DNA from: Bacillota bacterium
Lineage (GTDB): Bacteria; Bacillota; Clostridia; Acetivibrionales; DTU013
Direction: 5' to 3'
Assembly: GCA_023426125.1 (NCBI GenBank)
Contig: JAFABI010000060.1
Span: forward strand, 1 to 64,000
Length of the DNA stretch: 64,000 nucleotides
Part shown: in pieces, positions 7,768 to 17,140 of the stretch
Layout: each line of letters starts with the position of its first letter
How positions within the stretch are numbered: position 1 is the first letter of the stretch
The notes under the pieces: model-generated
The model's input: the letters and a program-made list of their open reading frames with translations, nothing else
The model's database searches: none
Told to the model about the DNA's origin: nothing
Translations under genes and position numbers: made by a program

Positions 7768-9132
7768 TCATTTTTGACTTTTGACATTTTGATAGTCAGC
7801 CAGGGTCTGCTCCGCAACTTTTTTTGTTACCCCCACTATATTCATGGCGTCTACCACGGAGTACCGATCCCTATAATAATTAGAATATCCCACTGTGTAT
7901 TTAAGCAGGTCAGTCGGAATGCCTATTTCCTCCGCAAAGATCGTGTACCCCAGCCTTTTATATATACTCCTGTATGTATTCCAGTCAGGCAGGAAATCCA
8001 GCATTTGAAGGATATTGTCCCAGTTATCCAGAAGTGCGTCATACTGCCTGCTGAATTCCTTTTCGGATAACCGGAATACGGGGTTTTCGGCTTCAACGAC
8101 TTCAAGGAAGTCCCTGCCGAAGCAGTTTAATGCGGAAGCCCTTATTCCTTCGTAATCCAGGATATTCTTCCTGGCTGCCTCTCTGTCCAGGGTAGTGAGG
8201 TCCAGTGCTTTAAAATAATCGTACATCCGCAGGTAATAGCCGGTGGAACAGCCGACGGATATCCCATGCAGCGCATAAGGCTTATGCGCTTCCAGCATCC
8301 TGGTTTCCCAGATATGGCCCTGGTTGTGCTCGATGGAAGCGACAGCCCTGGTTTGGCCGGTGGTAAAAATGGTTATGCCTGCAAGAATAAGCCCTTCGAT
8401 GATGGCTGTCAGGCCTTTGTCCGTCAGGTTTTTGACTTCATCGATGTTGGCAATCAGATTGTCCAGCGCCAGGGTAATCAGCTTTATGGCGTCAGCATCA
8501 ACCTTTTCGCCGTTTATAATGCCGGACAGCAGCCAGTCCGCTTTGGCTATATATTTTCCGAGAACGTCTCCAAAGCCGGCAATGATCATTTCATAGGGAG
8601 CGTTTTTGAGAATATGCGTATCGAGAATCAAAACCTTGGGCGCTGCCCCATGCCTGTGAACTTTCTTTTCATGATAGATCATGGGAGCGATTACCGAGAT
8701 GTAGCCGTCCATGGATGCAGCCGTACCGACGCTGACAAAAGGCTTTCCTGTGGAGTGAGCTACAAACCGGACGACGTCATTGATGACACCTGAGCCGCAG
8801 GCAATAAGAAAATCCGGTTCGGGATCGTATGCCATCAAAACATCTCCCACGGACATTTCATCCGCTTCGACTCTTATATCGCCCCTGTCCAGAATGCAGA
8901 TACGGACCTTGAAACCGTTATTCTCCAGGTTTTCGACCAGCTTTTTGCCTGCCGCCGCATAGGTGTTTTTATCGGCGACGATCAGGCAGCTGCTGCCAAG
9001 ATTCCTTTTCAGGATGTAAGACGCAGCCTTATCTACGATTCCATTCCCAATATAAATATCTATATCCGATATGGTATGATCCCCTTCGATGCCTTCCATT
9101 TTCAATAAGTTATTTACATAATGAAATTTCAT
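7768..9132 (-). CDS. egsA: sn-glycerol-1-phosphate dehydrogenase (EgsA/AraM family)
   Basis: The 454-residue cytosolic enzyme belongs to the iron-dependent-alcohol-dehydrogenase-like fold and reduces dihydroxyacetone phosphate to sn-glycerol-1-phosphate with NAD(P)H. Visible family features are the nucleotide-binding stretch FLIACGSGVINDVVRFVAH, the SVGTAASMDGYIS motif, the metal-site region AGFGDVLGKYIAKADW and histidines in the AHKPYALHG segment. In Bacillus, AraM lies in the arabinose operon and makes archaeal-type glycerol-1-phosphate. Here it is divergent from a ketose 3-epimerase. A start at 9132 is supported by GAGGG a few bases upstream. Confidence 0.88.
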   Translation of the reverse strand: MKFHYVNNLLKMEGIEGDHTISDIDIYIGNGIVDKAASYILKRNLGSSCLIVADKNTYAAAGKKLVENLENNGFKVRICILDRGDIRVEADEMSVGDVLMAYDPEPDFLIACGSGVINDVVRFVAHSTGKPFVSVGTAASMDGYISVIAPMIYHEKKVHRHGAAPKVLILDTHILKNAPYEMIIAGFGDVLGKYIAKADWLLSGIINGEKVDADAIKLITLALDNLIANIDEVKNLTDKGLTAIIEGLILAGITIFTTGQTRAVASIEHNQGHIWETRMLEAHKPYALHGISVGCSTGYYLRMYDYFKALDLTTLDREAARKNILDYEGIRASALNCFGRDFLEVVEAENPVFRLSEKEFSRQYDALLDNWDNILQMLDFLPDWNTYRSIYKRLGYTIFAEEIGIPTDLLKYTVGYSNYYRDRYSVVDAMNIVGVTKKVAEQTLADYQNVKSQK

Positions 9133-9407
9133 AATTTGCCCTCTGTCGATTGTTTGTTTGTGTTATACTATTGATAATATCACAAAAGCAGGGATTTACA
9201 ATAATATGTTATTGCCCTTAAAAAATCTAATTTTCCGGCAAATTTTTTTGCCGAAAATATTTTGGGATAAAAAGGAAGAAGGATATTGAAATGACGCGAG
9301 GAGGGGAAATAAACAAGGTTTTTGTCAATGAAGCGTACAGGAAAAGGTGCAAGGTCATCAGCATACCGTAAAGTATTTTGAACAAGGCGAAAGGATGGAA
9401 CGCGAAG
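9133..9407. promoter_or_regulatory. Divergent intergenic region of egsA and the 3-epimerase
   Basis: The 275-bp gap must carry the start signals of both divergent genes. On the minus strand TTGTAA, 16 bases and TATTAT lie roughly 50-60 bases upstream of egsA. A weak dyad GTGTTATA...TATCAC at about 9159-9182 overlaps this. No convincing plus-strand promoter was found. Confidence 0.3.
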
Positions 9408-10277
9408 ATGAAACATGGGATTTATTATGCATACTGGGAGCAGGAATGGGAGGCGGACTACAGGTACTATATTAAAAAAGCCGCCGCCCTGGGCTTTGAC
9501 ATTCTGGAGATCGCGGCCTCCCCGCTGCCCAATTACAGTGACAGTCAGCTTGCCGAATTAAAGGCCTGCGCAGCTGACAGCGGTATCCTCCTTACGGCCG
9601 GCCACGGACCAAATGCAGGGCAAAACCTTTCTTCCCCGGACCCTGCGGTACGGGCCAATGCAAAGGCCTTTTTCACCGACCTGCTGAAACGCCTGTACAA
9701 GCTTGACATCCATACCATTGGCGGAGCCCTGTATTCATACTGGCCGGTGGATTATTCCCAGCCGGTGGATAAAAAAGGAGATTGGGAGCGCAGCGTGGAA
9801 AGCGTTCGTGAAATTTCGAAAGTGGCTGAAGACTGTGGGGTCAAATTTTGCCTGGAGGTGTTGAACCGGTTTGAAAATCATCTGCTCAATACCGCTGAAG
9901 AAGGAGTGGAATTTGTTAAGCAGGTGGGCCATCCAAACGTCAAGGTCATGCTGGATACCTTCCACATGAATATCGAAGAAGACAGCATAGGGGGCGCAAT
10001 CCGGACGGCAGGGAATCATCTCGGCCATTTCCACACCGGAGAGTGCAACCGCAAAGTCCCCGGCAAGGGCAGGACGCCATGGAGGGAAATCGGCGAAGCA
10101 TTACGGGACATAGGCTATAACGGCGGTGTGGTAATGGAGCCCTTTGTCAGGATGGGCGGCAAGGTGGGAAGCGATATAAAAGTATGGCGTGACATCAGCC
10201 GTGGGGCAAGCCAGGATCAGCTGGACTCCGATGCCCGTGAGGCGCTGAACTTTTCCCGCTACATGCTGGAATATTGA
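9408..10277 (+). CDS. D-psicose (allulose)/D-tagatose 3-epimerase
   Basis: This cytosolic metal-dependent TIM-barrel enzyme interconverts ketohexoses at C3, for example fructose and psicose. The MKHGIYYAYWEQEWEADY start is nearly that of the characterised C. cellulolyticum psicose 3-epimerase, as I remember it. The metal ligands fall at E150 (EVLNRFE), D183 (MLDTFH), H209 (HTGEC) and E244 (MEPF), the positions known for that enzyme. VPGKGRTPW and GGALYSYWPVD are also typical. ATG 9408 gives the canonical 289 residues, with AGGATGG upstream. A 7TM histidine kinase gene starts about 60 bases downstream, so the two may be co-transcribed. Confidence 0.93.
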   Translation: MKHGIYYAYWEQEWEADYRYYIKKAAALGFDILEIAASPLPNYSDSQLAELKACAADSGILLTAGHGPNAGQNLSSPDPAVRANAKAFFTDLLKRLYKLDIHTIGGALYSYWPVDYSQPVDKKGDWERSVESVREISKVAEDCGVKFCLEVLNRFENHLLNTAEEGVEFVKQVGHPNVKVMLDTFHMNIEEDSIGGAIRTAGNHLGHFHTGECNRKVPGKGRTPWREIGEALRDIGYNGGVVMEPFVRMGGKVGSDIKVWRDISRGASQDQLDSDAREALNFSRYMLEY

Positions 10278-10338
10278 CGGCCTGGAAGAATTATACCTTG
10301 CAAGTGCTTTAACAGGACAGTGGTGGTGAGGTTTTAAA

Positions 10339-12240
10339 ATAAAAAGAATTTTACGACCGGCAATAATTTTCATGGCTACCGTACTGGCCATTTTTCTTCT
10401 ATACGCATATGAGGGGAAAAAAGAGCTTCCGAAGCCTGTAAACGGTATTTTGGATTTGTCGGCCTGGGATTTTGAGAAAGGCAGGCCAAGTCTGGCAGGG
10501 GAGTGGGAATTTTATTGGAACAGCCTTTATACATACAGTGAATTTCAGTCCATGCCCGATCCTCAAAAACAATATATTCATGTACCGGGAACGTGGAATT
10601 CTTACAGGAAGGACGGGAAATCGCTTCCGGGCTTTGGCTTCGCCACATACAGGCTCAAGGTGATTATAAGCAATACCGGGCAGGCCCTCAGCCTGCGGCT
10701 GAACAACATAGCTACAGCCTACAGACTGTATGCCAACGGCACTGAACTTGTATCCAGCGGAACGGTTGGAACGCAGCGTGAAAGCTCCAAGCCGGCTTAC
10801 AGGTCTGACACTGTCACCTTCCAGCCTCCTTCGAAAGAGTTCTTTCTCATCCTTCAGGTTTCCAATTTTAGCTATGCCCGCGGCGGCATATGGTACGACA
10901 TCAGCATGGGAACACCTGAACAAATTGATGCTTTAAGCCGTGCAGCCATTTATAAGGACGCCATACTGACCGGCGGTCTGCTGATGATGGCATTGTATTA
11001 CGCCGGCTTTTACAGTGTGCTGCGCGGGGATAGGAGCAGCAGGTATTTAATGCTGCTATGCATTGTTTTTATTCTGCGTACCTCCCTGTTCGGAGACAAT
11101 TTTATCGTCAGGCTCTTTCCATCACTGCCCTTTGAATTCCTTGTTTTTTTAACATACGCCAATATGTACTGGATTATGGTTGTTCTTTTTCTGATGATTG
11201 GCAGCCTTTACCCAAAGGACATTCCCAGCAATGTAAAAAAAGCCGTTGTGATTTATGGACTAGGGGCCTCTCTCATCACCGCTGTGCTTCCCATGCAAAT
11301 CTATACGGAGTTTATTACGGGAATTGGATACATCGCCATTATTTTGGTTGTTTATTTGATTTATACGGTTGTGAGAGCATATATACGGCATGAAAAAGGA
11401 GCACTGCTCATTCTTGCTGCGCTCTTTGGCATATTTGCTACCGTTGTACATGATATTTTATATCATGGGTCCATCCTTCATAATTCCTTTGGAGAATTGA
11501 TGTCCGTAGGTGTATTTCAGCTATTGTTTGTATTTTCCTTTATTCTTGCCCGGCGCCTTTCCGATGCCTATGAAGAGGCGAAGACCCTGACCCTCCAATT
11601 GGGCGAATCGCTGAAAAAAGAAAAGGAAGCGGCGGATGAACTGGTAAAAACGGAGCTGTCCTTTTTAAAGGCACAGATCAAGCCGCATTTTCTGTACAAT
11701 TCCCTGAGTGTCATCACGGCCCTCAGCACAAAAAATTCCCAGCGCACGAAGGCTCTGCTGTACGATCTTTCGGACTATCTCAGAGGAAGCTTCAACTTTG
11801 AAAACTATGACGGCGTGACACCGCTGGAGAGTGAGCTGGCCACTGTCCGGGCGTATCTTTCCATTGAGAAGGAACGTTTCCAGGGGAAGCTGAACGTGGA
11901 ATATGATATCGATGAGTCCATTGACATCTCTCTTCCCCTGCTTACGATTCAACCTTTGGTGGAGAACGCCATACGCCATGGCATTATGAAGAAATCCGAA
12001 AGCGGAACGGTCAGGCTTAGCGTCCGAAAGGGCGAAGCTTGTACGGTTATTGCGGTGTGGGACGACGGTGTGGGTATCCCCGGCGGAAAGCTGGCTGAAA
12101 TACTTAGTGAAACGGCGTTAAAGTCCGGGGTCGGACTGAAAAATATCCAGCGCCGGCTGAACCTGCATTATGGACAGCGATTGGAGATACAGAGCGCAGA
12201 GGGGAAAGGAACAACGGTAACCATGAGAATACCCGGGTAA
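10339..12240 (+). CDS. 7TM-DISM sensor histidine kinase of the LytS type, probable AUA start
   Basis: The sensor has an N-terminal anchor segment and an extracellular DISM-like domain containing GEWEFYWNSLY. Seven hydrophobic segments follow over roughly residues 210-410. The His_kinase domain carries the phospho-acceptor in FLKAQIKPHFLYNSL (His near 450), and the ATPase domain has ENAIRHG and GVGLKNIQRR. The first ATG (10372) has no ribosome binding site. A GTGAGGT lies 7 bases before an in-frame ATA at 10339, giving a natural basic N-terminus IKRILRPAIIFM before the hydrophobic segment. A stop at 10327 and the lack of ATG/GTG/TTG between leave ATA (or ATT) as the likely start. The cognate regulator is 14 bases downstream. 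Confidence 0.82.
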   Translation: MKRILRPAIIFMATVLAIFLLYAYEGKKELPKPVNGILDLSAWDFEKGRPSLAGEWEFYWNSLYTYSEFQSMPDPQKQYIHVPGTWNSYRKDGKSLPGFGFATYRLKVIISNTGQALSLRLNNIATAYRLYANGTELVSSGTVGTQRESSKPAYRSDTVTFQPPSKEFFLILQVSNFSYARGGIWYDISMGTPEQIDALSRAAIYKDAILTGGLLMMALYYAGFYSVLRGDRSSRYLMLLCIVFILRTSLFGDNFIVRLFPSLPFEFLVFLTYANMYWIMVVLFLMIGSLYPKDIPSNVKKAVVIYGLGASLITAVLPMQIYTEFITGIGYIAIILVVYLIYTVVRAYIRHEKGALLILAALFGIFATVVHDILYHGSILHNSFGELMSVGVFQLLFVFSFILARRLSDAYEEAKTLTLQLGESLKKEKEAADELVKTELSFLKAQIKPHFLYNSLSVITALSTKNSQRTKALLYDLSDYLRGSFNFENYDGVTPLESELATVRAYLSIEKERFQGKLNVEYDIDESIDISLPLLTIQPLVENAIRHGIMKKSESGTVRLSVRKGEACTVIAVWDDGVGIPGGKLAEILSETALKSGVGLKNIQRRLNLHYGQRLEIQSAEGKGTTVTMRIPG

Positions 12241-12254
12241 GGAGGCGACAAAGC

Positions 12255-13151
12255 ATGCTGCGGACCATACTGGTGGACGACGAGCCTGTTATTTTAAATG
12301 AATTAAAAGAGTTGCTGGACAATCAGGCGATAACGGTCGCAGGTGCTTACACAAACCCGCTGGACGCCCTGCGGGAGCTGCCCGGGACGAAGCCGGACTG
12401 CGCGTTTCTGGACATCGAGATGGCGGACATGACCGGCATTGAACTGGCGGAGCGGCTTGTCTCCGTAAATCCGGCGATAGAGATCATTTTCGTTACAGCC
12501 TACAACCATTACGCGTCACAGGCCTTTGACGTCAGCGCCGTCGACTATCTGCTCAAACCTATACGGCCGGAGCGGATCAAGAAAGCCATCGACAAGCTGC
12601 TAAGAAAGTTGAGGGCTCAGCCATCCAGGCAGGAGGCAGCCTGCTCCATCCGGTGCTTCGGTTCCTTTGAAGTCCTTGTGGCCGGAAAACCGGTAAAATG
12701 GGGACGCTCGAAATCCAAGGAGTTTCTGGCGTATATGCTTCAGAATGAGGGTAAATGGGTCACGAAATACAGGCTCTGCGAGGAGCAGTGGTCCGGGTAC
12801 GGGCCGGAACAGGCCCTTGCCTATCTCCAGACCTCTGTTTACAGATTGCGGAAGACCCTCAGGGAAGCCGGCTGTACGCAGATTGAGATCGAGTATTCGG
12901 ACAACCGGTATATTGTAAGGGTCAGAGATGCCGACTGGGATGTGCGCTTGTTTGAAGAAGCGTATGAGGATTTTTGCCGGACAGGCTCCCCCGAAGCCGC
13001 TCAAAAGGCCATAAGCCCCTACAAAGGTGAATATCTTGAGGGCGAGGACTGGCTTTGGTCCGATATATCCCGCGAGGATTATATCTGTAAATATGAAAGG
13101 CTGCTTGAGGGAGCGGGTTTGTCATTGCCCGCCCGTGCGCAAAATGATTGA
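12255..13151 (+). CDS. Response regulator with winged-helix and BTAD (SARP-like) output
   Basis: The 298-residue partner of the upstream kinase has a receiver domain (about 1-120) with the acidic pair VDDE, the phospho-acceptor D53 in FLDIEM and Lys in LLKPIRPE. After a short linker, residues about 130-220 form an OmpR-like winged helix (CFGSFEVLVAGKPVKWGRSK). It ends in a short bacterial transcriptional activator domain (DVRLFEEAYEDF onward). LytS-type kinases often pair with LytTR regulators; this SARP-like output is the alternative seen in Clostridia and Paenibacillus. The start at 12255 follows AAGGAGGCG. Targets are unknown; the adjacent 3-epimerase is a candidate. Confidence 0.88.
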   Translation: MLRTILVDDEPVILNELKELLDNQAITVAGAYTNPLDALRELPGTKPDCAFLDIEMADMTGIELAERLVSVNPAIEIIFVTAYNHYASQAFDVSAVDYLLKPIRPERIKKAIDKLLRKLRAQPSRQEAACSIRCFGSFEVLVAGKPVKWGRSKSKEFLAYMLQNEGKWVTKYRLCEEQWSGYGPEQALAYLQTSVYRLRKTLREAGCTQIEIEYSDNRYIVRVRDADWDVRLFEEAYEDFCRTGSPEAAQKAISPYKGEYLEGEDWLWSDISREDYICKYERLLEGAGLSLPARAQND

Positions 13152-13242
13152 ATAGCAGTCGTTATTCCATTCTAAAAAATCAAGAAACGATTTTATAAGA
13201 CTACTCTTGATCAGCTAAGGATCGACTATAATATTAGTTCGG

Positions 13243-13317
13243 ATTCTTTTCTGGGGAACGGAGTTCTTGGCGTAGTTCCCCGGAAAAGATTATCCGAAGT
13301 TATATTTTGGCGAGTCC
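13243..13317. repeat. Palindromic repeat family D, short copy
   Basis: Arms ATTCTTTTCTGGGGAAC and GTTCCCCGGAAAAGATT pair with two mismatches, followed by the conserved tail CGAAGTTATATTTTGGCGAG. A longer copy with extra hairpins occurs at 49670-49844. It lies just beyond the 3' end of vapC. Confidence 0.6.
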
Positions 13318-13337
13318 TAAGCTATGCCAACGGGCTT

Positions 13338-13742
13338 TCATGCACTAACCCAATTTTCAAGCACGAGGCCCTCAACTCGCTCAAATTCACGGACATTATT
13401 AGTGACGATAATAAGTCCTTTAGCCTTCGCATGTGCTGCAATCAGCATATCCATAGCTCCAATCGGAGTTCCTTGCCGCCGTAACGTTACGCAAATTTTC
13501 CCGTATTCTGCAGCCGCTTCATCATCAAATGGCAAGATGTCCACAATGGACAGAAATTGATTTAGTGCAAGTGTGTTTTTTTCGGGGTATGCGCTTGCTT
13601 CTACGCCATATATGAGTTCTGCAAGGGTAATTGCAGAAATGGCAACGCCGTGGCCCATGTTCGAATGGAGATTTATGAGCACATTTTCTGGTTTTTTCTT
13701 TATGAGATACACACAAATGTTTGTATCCAGCATGTATTTCAT
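13338..13742 (-). CDS. vapC: PIN-domain ribonuclease toxin VapC
   Basis: The 134-residue protein is the toxin of a type II toxin-antitoxin module, a Mg2+-dependent RNase. PIN-domain acidic residues are visible in MLDTNICVYL (D6), ITLAELIYG (Glu about 43), GAMDMLIAAHA and TNNVREF near the C-terminus. Its start overlaps the stop of the antitoxin gene by 4 bases, typical of translational coupling. The module is compact and could be chromosomal or horizontally acquired; no mobile genes are visible around it. Confidence 0.92.
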   Translation of the reverse strand: MKYMLDTNICVYLIKKKPENVLINLHSNMGHGVAISAITLAELIYGVEASAYPEKNTLALNQFLSIVDILPFDDEAAAEYGKICVTLRRQGTPIGAMDMLIAAHAKAKGLIIVTNNVREFERVEGLVLENWVSA

Positions 13743-13969
13743 AACGTCTCCCTCGGCGCTTGAACACCCTGATTACGTCCGTCTGCAAAGAAATCATCGG
13801 TAAAGCTGTTAAGACCGTTAAGAAAGGTTTCCCATGCATGCTCTTTTGGAAACAACATAATAGCATTACCCACTTTTTGAATATATACCTCGTTACCCGA
13901 AAAACGGTATTCTTTCGGTAATCGGACAGCCTGGCTCTGACCATTGGCAAATAATTTTGCAGTTTCCAT
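13739..13969 (-). CDS. vapB: VapB antitoxin, SpoVT/AbrB-type
   Basis: The 76-residue antitoxin starts with the MazE/AbrB-like swapped-hairpin sequence ETAKLFANGQSQAVRLPKEYRF and continues with FSGNEVYIQKVGNAIML, a standard VapB N-terminus. The remaining C-terminal part would bind and inhibit VapC. The protein probably binds the palindrome in its own promoter (13988-14011) and autoregulates the operon. A ribosome binding site GAGGTGATT precedes the start. Confidence 0.9.
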   Translation of the reverse strand: METAKLFANGQSQAVRLPKEYRFSGNEVYIQKVGNAIMLFPKEHAWETFLNGLNSFTDDFFADGRNQGVQAPRETL

Positions 13970-13987
13970 TTCTAATCACCTCATTTA

Positions 13988-14018
13988 TAGTATATATTTT
14001 AGTATATACTATTGTCAA
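13988..14018 (-). promoter_or_regulatory. vapBC promoter with embedded operator
   Basis: On the minus strand TTGACA (14013-14018) and TATACT (13989-13994) are 18 bases apart. A perfect dyad TAGTATATA-N6-TATATACTA (13988-14011) covers the spacer and -10. This layout is expected for VapB or VapBC autorepression. Confidence 0.7.
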
Positions 14019-14206
14019 GACTTTATTAATACTAGTTTTCACACAGCTCCTTTACACTGATAGGTTACAACCATGCCTATGGTTCACATTGTATACAAAA
14101 AGAAAGCCGCCCAAGCGTTATCCTTTTTTTTGCTAGAGTTTTGCCAGTAGTGCCCGATATAATTTGTTATGCCATATAGTTTAGGCTTAAAAAAGGATGG
14201 TGTTTA

Positions 14207-17011
14207 ATGATGAAAAAAAAGGTTGTTTCGGTTTTCCTGGCAGTACTGCTTACCATTGGAATGCTTCCTCCAATGACGGCTTTGGCATCGGACTCAGTTG
14301 AGATCAGCGGTTTGTCTTCCCCGCTGGAATACCATGTGAACCAGGAAGCAATCAAGCTCAGCGGGAATATAACCGTATCGGATTCTGCTGCCTACGACGG
14401 GGGCTTCCTGTTGTACGGCATCACAGACGGCAAGCAAGGCGAGACATTAGCCATGGCTCAGGCGAGCGCGGCTTCTGTTGCCGACGGCGAGGTATCCGTA
14501 GTGGGAAATATTGTTTATTTGGGGGACGGGACCGACGCGCTTCAAATCGGTTCCGTTAACAGCGTGAAGAACGGACGGGACGGCAAACCGCTTCAGATTG
14601 ATTTTTCTGCTCCCTTAAATAACGGTGATTTTGAAATATCCGCATCCGGCGATACCGTCCCGGGATGGGAAATCAACCTGGATACAGTGGTGCTGGGTGC
14701 GCTGGCCACAAAGACACAGGGACGTCCGGGACTTTCCAAAGAAGGTACACGCAGCCCCTATACCATCATTGGCCCCAATGAAGAGTATACCTTTACAACG
14801 GATGTAAACTATAATCTTTCCGGCGGCAACGGGTATGAGGGTATTGAAACTGAACCTAACGGTACGCCGGTATACAGCAAATATGTCGTCTCGGAAAATG
14901 GAAATAAGGTCCTGAGGCTGGTTTCTGCAGGCAGTGTTCAAGCAACCGGCACCAGTGCTTTCGGTTCTCTTTTCGGGCCGGAAGCGATAAGCTCTCCCTT
15001 CGACGCAAAAACGGGAGATACCCTTGCCTTTGACTGGAAGGCACAAAACGGCGGCGACAATTACGAGGTCTATGGATTCCTTGAAAAGCTCGACAGCGAC
15101 GGGAACGTAATGCAGACCATTGAAATGATGTATGGAAGAGGCGGGCAGCAGGGCTGGACCACTTCCAACGGCGCCATTACCTCAGACGGCACGTACCGCT
15201 ATCGTTTTGTTTGCGGTTCCTATGACCAATCGGGAGGGAGAGCTCTGGGCGCAAGCCTGTACCTGGATAACATACGCGTATTCGGGACCACTGTGGATAA
15301 TGAGGTGGTACAAAAAATAGCCGGCATGGTCACCTACCACAACAGCTCGGACACTCCTGAGGCTGTTAGAAATGTAGAGATAAAGCTTGAGGACAGGAAT
15401 GGCAATTCCGGCAGCGGCCAGGTTGTAATCAGCATCCCAACAGTTATGGCTCCGTCTGCGCCTGCAATCTTGTCGGCTGCCGGCGGCAATGCATCGGCAA
15501 GCATCACATGGAGCCAGGTGCCGGAAGCTGCAGGCTACATCGTTTATATGGATGGGAATACTGTGGCAAATGCGGTATATTCCGCGGTGTATTCCGTCAG
15601 CGAATATGTTTACAGCTACACCGCTGCGGGACTTACCAACGGGAGAACCTATTTATTCCGGGTAAGGGCAACGAACGAAGGGGGAGACAGCGAGCTCTCC
15701 AATGAAGTAAGCGTGACTCCGAAAGCGCCTGCTTACGACGCGGGTACTGTAAAAACTCCCGGCGCGGATATATTGGTCAACGGAAAACCGGAGAGTGCGG
15801 GAAGCCTTCACTCTTCCACCAACACAAACGGACAGAGCGTCACCACTTTGAAGATTGACACGCAGAAGCTGGCCGGGAAGCTGGCACAAGAAGGAAAAGG
15901 GGCAAAGGTCACCATCCCTATGGGTACGTCGACAGATGTATTTATCGGAGAGCTTACAGGACAGGCAATAAAGAATATGGGGGATGCACAGGCAGTATTG
16001 GAAATCAGGACAGAATTGGCAACCTATACCTTGCCTGCGCAATTGATCAATATGAATGCCATCGCGGAGCAATTGGAACCGGAGGTTTCTTTGCAGGACA
16101 TAACCGTTCATATAGAAATTGCAAAATTGTCCGGAGACAGAGTGAAGGTGACGGAGGATACCCTGGAGAAGGGGGGGCTCACCCTGGTCATACCCCCTGT
16201 CGAATTTAATGTAAAATATACCTACAAAGGCCAAACAGTATGCGTCGCCAGCTTTAATTCCTATGTGGAAAGGAGCATCCCCGTCCCCGAAGGTGTGGAT
16301 CCCTACAAAATAACCACAGGCACAGTGGTTGAAGAGGATGGCTCGATACGGCATGTTCCTACAAGGATTATTCAAGTAGACTCAAAATATTACGCAACGG
16401 TCAGCAGTCTTACCAACAGTGTTTATACCGTCATATGGAACCCCAGGACCTTTGCCGATGTGGAGATGCATTGGGCAAAGGCGGATGTGAACGATATGGC
16501 GGCAAGATTGATCGTCGAAGGCATATCCGGTACTGTTTTTAATCCTGACAGCAATATTACGCGCGCGGAGCTTGCGGCTGTCATGGTACGCGCTCTGGGT
16601 CTCAAGCCTGTGACTGGCAGCATATTCAGCGATGTGAAGCCGGGAGACTGGTATATTGACGAGGTCAAGACAGCCAATGACTATGGGATTATCAACGGGT
16701 ACGAGGACGGAACCTTCCGGCCCATGGACAACATCACCAGAGAACAAGCCATGGCTATGGTATCCAGGGCCATGAAAATCACCGGTTTGAAGCCGGTCAT
16801 GACAGCCGGAGCAGATGCTTTGTCAAGCTCATTTGACGACAGCGGCGACGTATCGTCATGGGCGAGGGAGGCAGTGGCTGAGTGTGTGGGTGCGGGGATT
16901 ATTTCCGGCAGAAACGGAAGCATTGTACCCGGGGATAATATTACCCGTGCTGAAGCCGCATCGGTCGTACGCCGTCTTCTGCAAAAGTCAGGCTTGATTA
17001 ACCAGGAATGA
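14207..17011 (+). CDS. S-layer-homology surface protein with fibronectin type III domain
   Basis: The 934-residue protein starts with a signal peptide (KKKVVSVFLAVLLTIGM, cleavage likely after ALA near residue 27). An unassigned beta-rich region follows. A fibronectin type III domain occupies about residues 415-505 (APSAPAILSAAGG to SNEVSVTP). Three C-terminal SLH domains start near residues 748 (TFADVEMHW), 806 (IFSDVKPGDW) and 875 (SFDDSGDVSSW), each with the ITRAE or ITREQ motif. SLH domains bind pyruvylated secondary cell-wall polymer, so this is a wall-anchored exoprotein of unknown catalytic or structural role. AAGGATGG precedes the tandem ATG start, and a clear terminator follows. Confidence 0.88.
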   Translation: MMKKKVVSVFLAVLLTIGMLPPMTALASDSVEISGLSSPLEYHVNQEAIKLSGNITVSDSAAYDGGFLLYGITDGKQGETLAMAQASAASVADGEVSVVGNIVYLGDGTDALQIGSVNSVKNGRDGKPLQIDFSAPLNNGDFEISASGDTVPGWEINLDTVVLGALATKTQGRPGLSKEGTRSPYTIIGPNEEYTFTTDVNYNLSGGNGYEGIETEPNGTPVYSKYVVSENGNKVLRLVSAGSVQATGTSAFGSLFGPEAISSPFDAKTGDTLAFDWKAQNGGDNYEVYGFLEKLDSDGNVMQTIEMMYGRGGQQGWTTSNGAITSDGTYRYRFVCGSYDQSGGRALGASLYLDNIRVFGTTVDNEVVQKIAGMVTYHNSSDTPEAVRNVEIKLEDRNGNSGSGQVVISIPTVMAPSAPAILSAAGGNASASITWSQVPEAAGYIVYMDGNTVANAVYSAVYSVSEYVYSYTAAGLTNGRTYLFRVRATNEGGDSELSNEVSVTPKAPAYDAGTVKTPGADILVNGKPESAGSLHSSTNTNGQSVTTLKIDTQKLAGKLAQEGKGAKVTIPMGTSTDVFIGELTGQAIKNMGDAQAVLEIRTELATYTLPAQLINMNAIAEQLEPEVSLQDITVHIEIAKLSGDRVKVTEDTLEKGGLTLVIPPVEFNVKYTYKGQTVCVASFNSYVERSIPVPEGVDPYKITTGTVVEEDGSIRHVPTRIIQVDSKYYATVSSLTNSVYTVIWNPRTFADVEMHWAKADVNDMAARLIVEGISGTVFNPDSNITRAELAAVMVRALGLKPVTGSIFSDVKPGDWYIDEVKTANDYGIINGYEDGTFRPMDNITREQAMAMVSRAMKITGLKPVMTAGADALSSSFDDSGDVSSWAREAVAECVGAGIISGRNGSIVPGDNITRAEAASVVRRLLQKSGLINQE

Positions 17012-17049
17012 TGGATATGATTTCGTAAAACAGAATACAAAACAACAAA

Positions 17050-17082
17050 GAAAAGGTGACCTTCAGGTTGCCTTTTCTTTTT
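17050..17082 (+). terminator. Rho-independent terminator of the SLH gene
   Basis: Arms GAAAAGGTGACC (17050-17061) and GGTTGCCTTTTC (17066-17077) close a TTCA loop and are followed by a T-run to 17082. Confidence 0.85.
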
Positions 17083-17140
17083 ATCCGGCTACAGGCTATA
17101 GGATTATGTGTACTAACAGGGCAGAATGCACCAACTCGTC

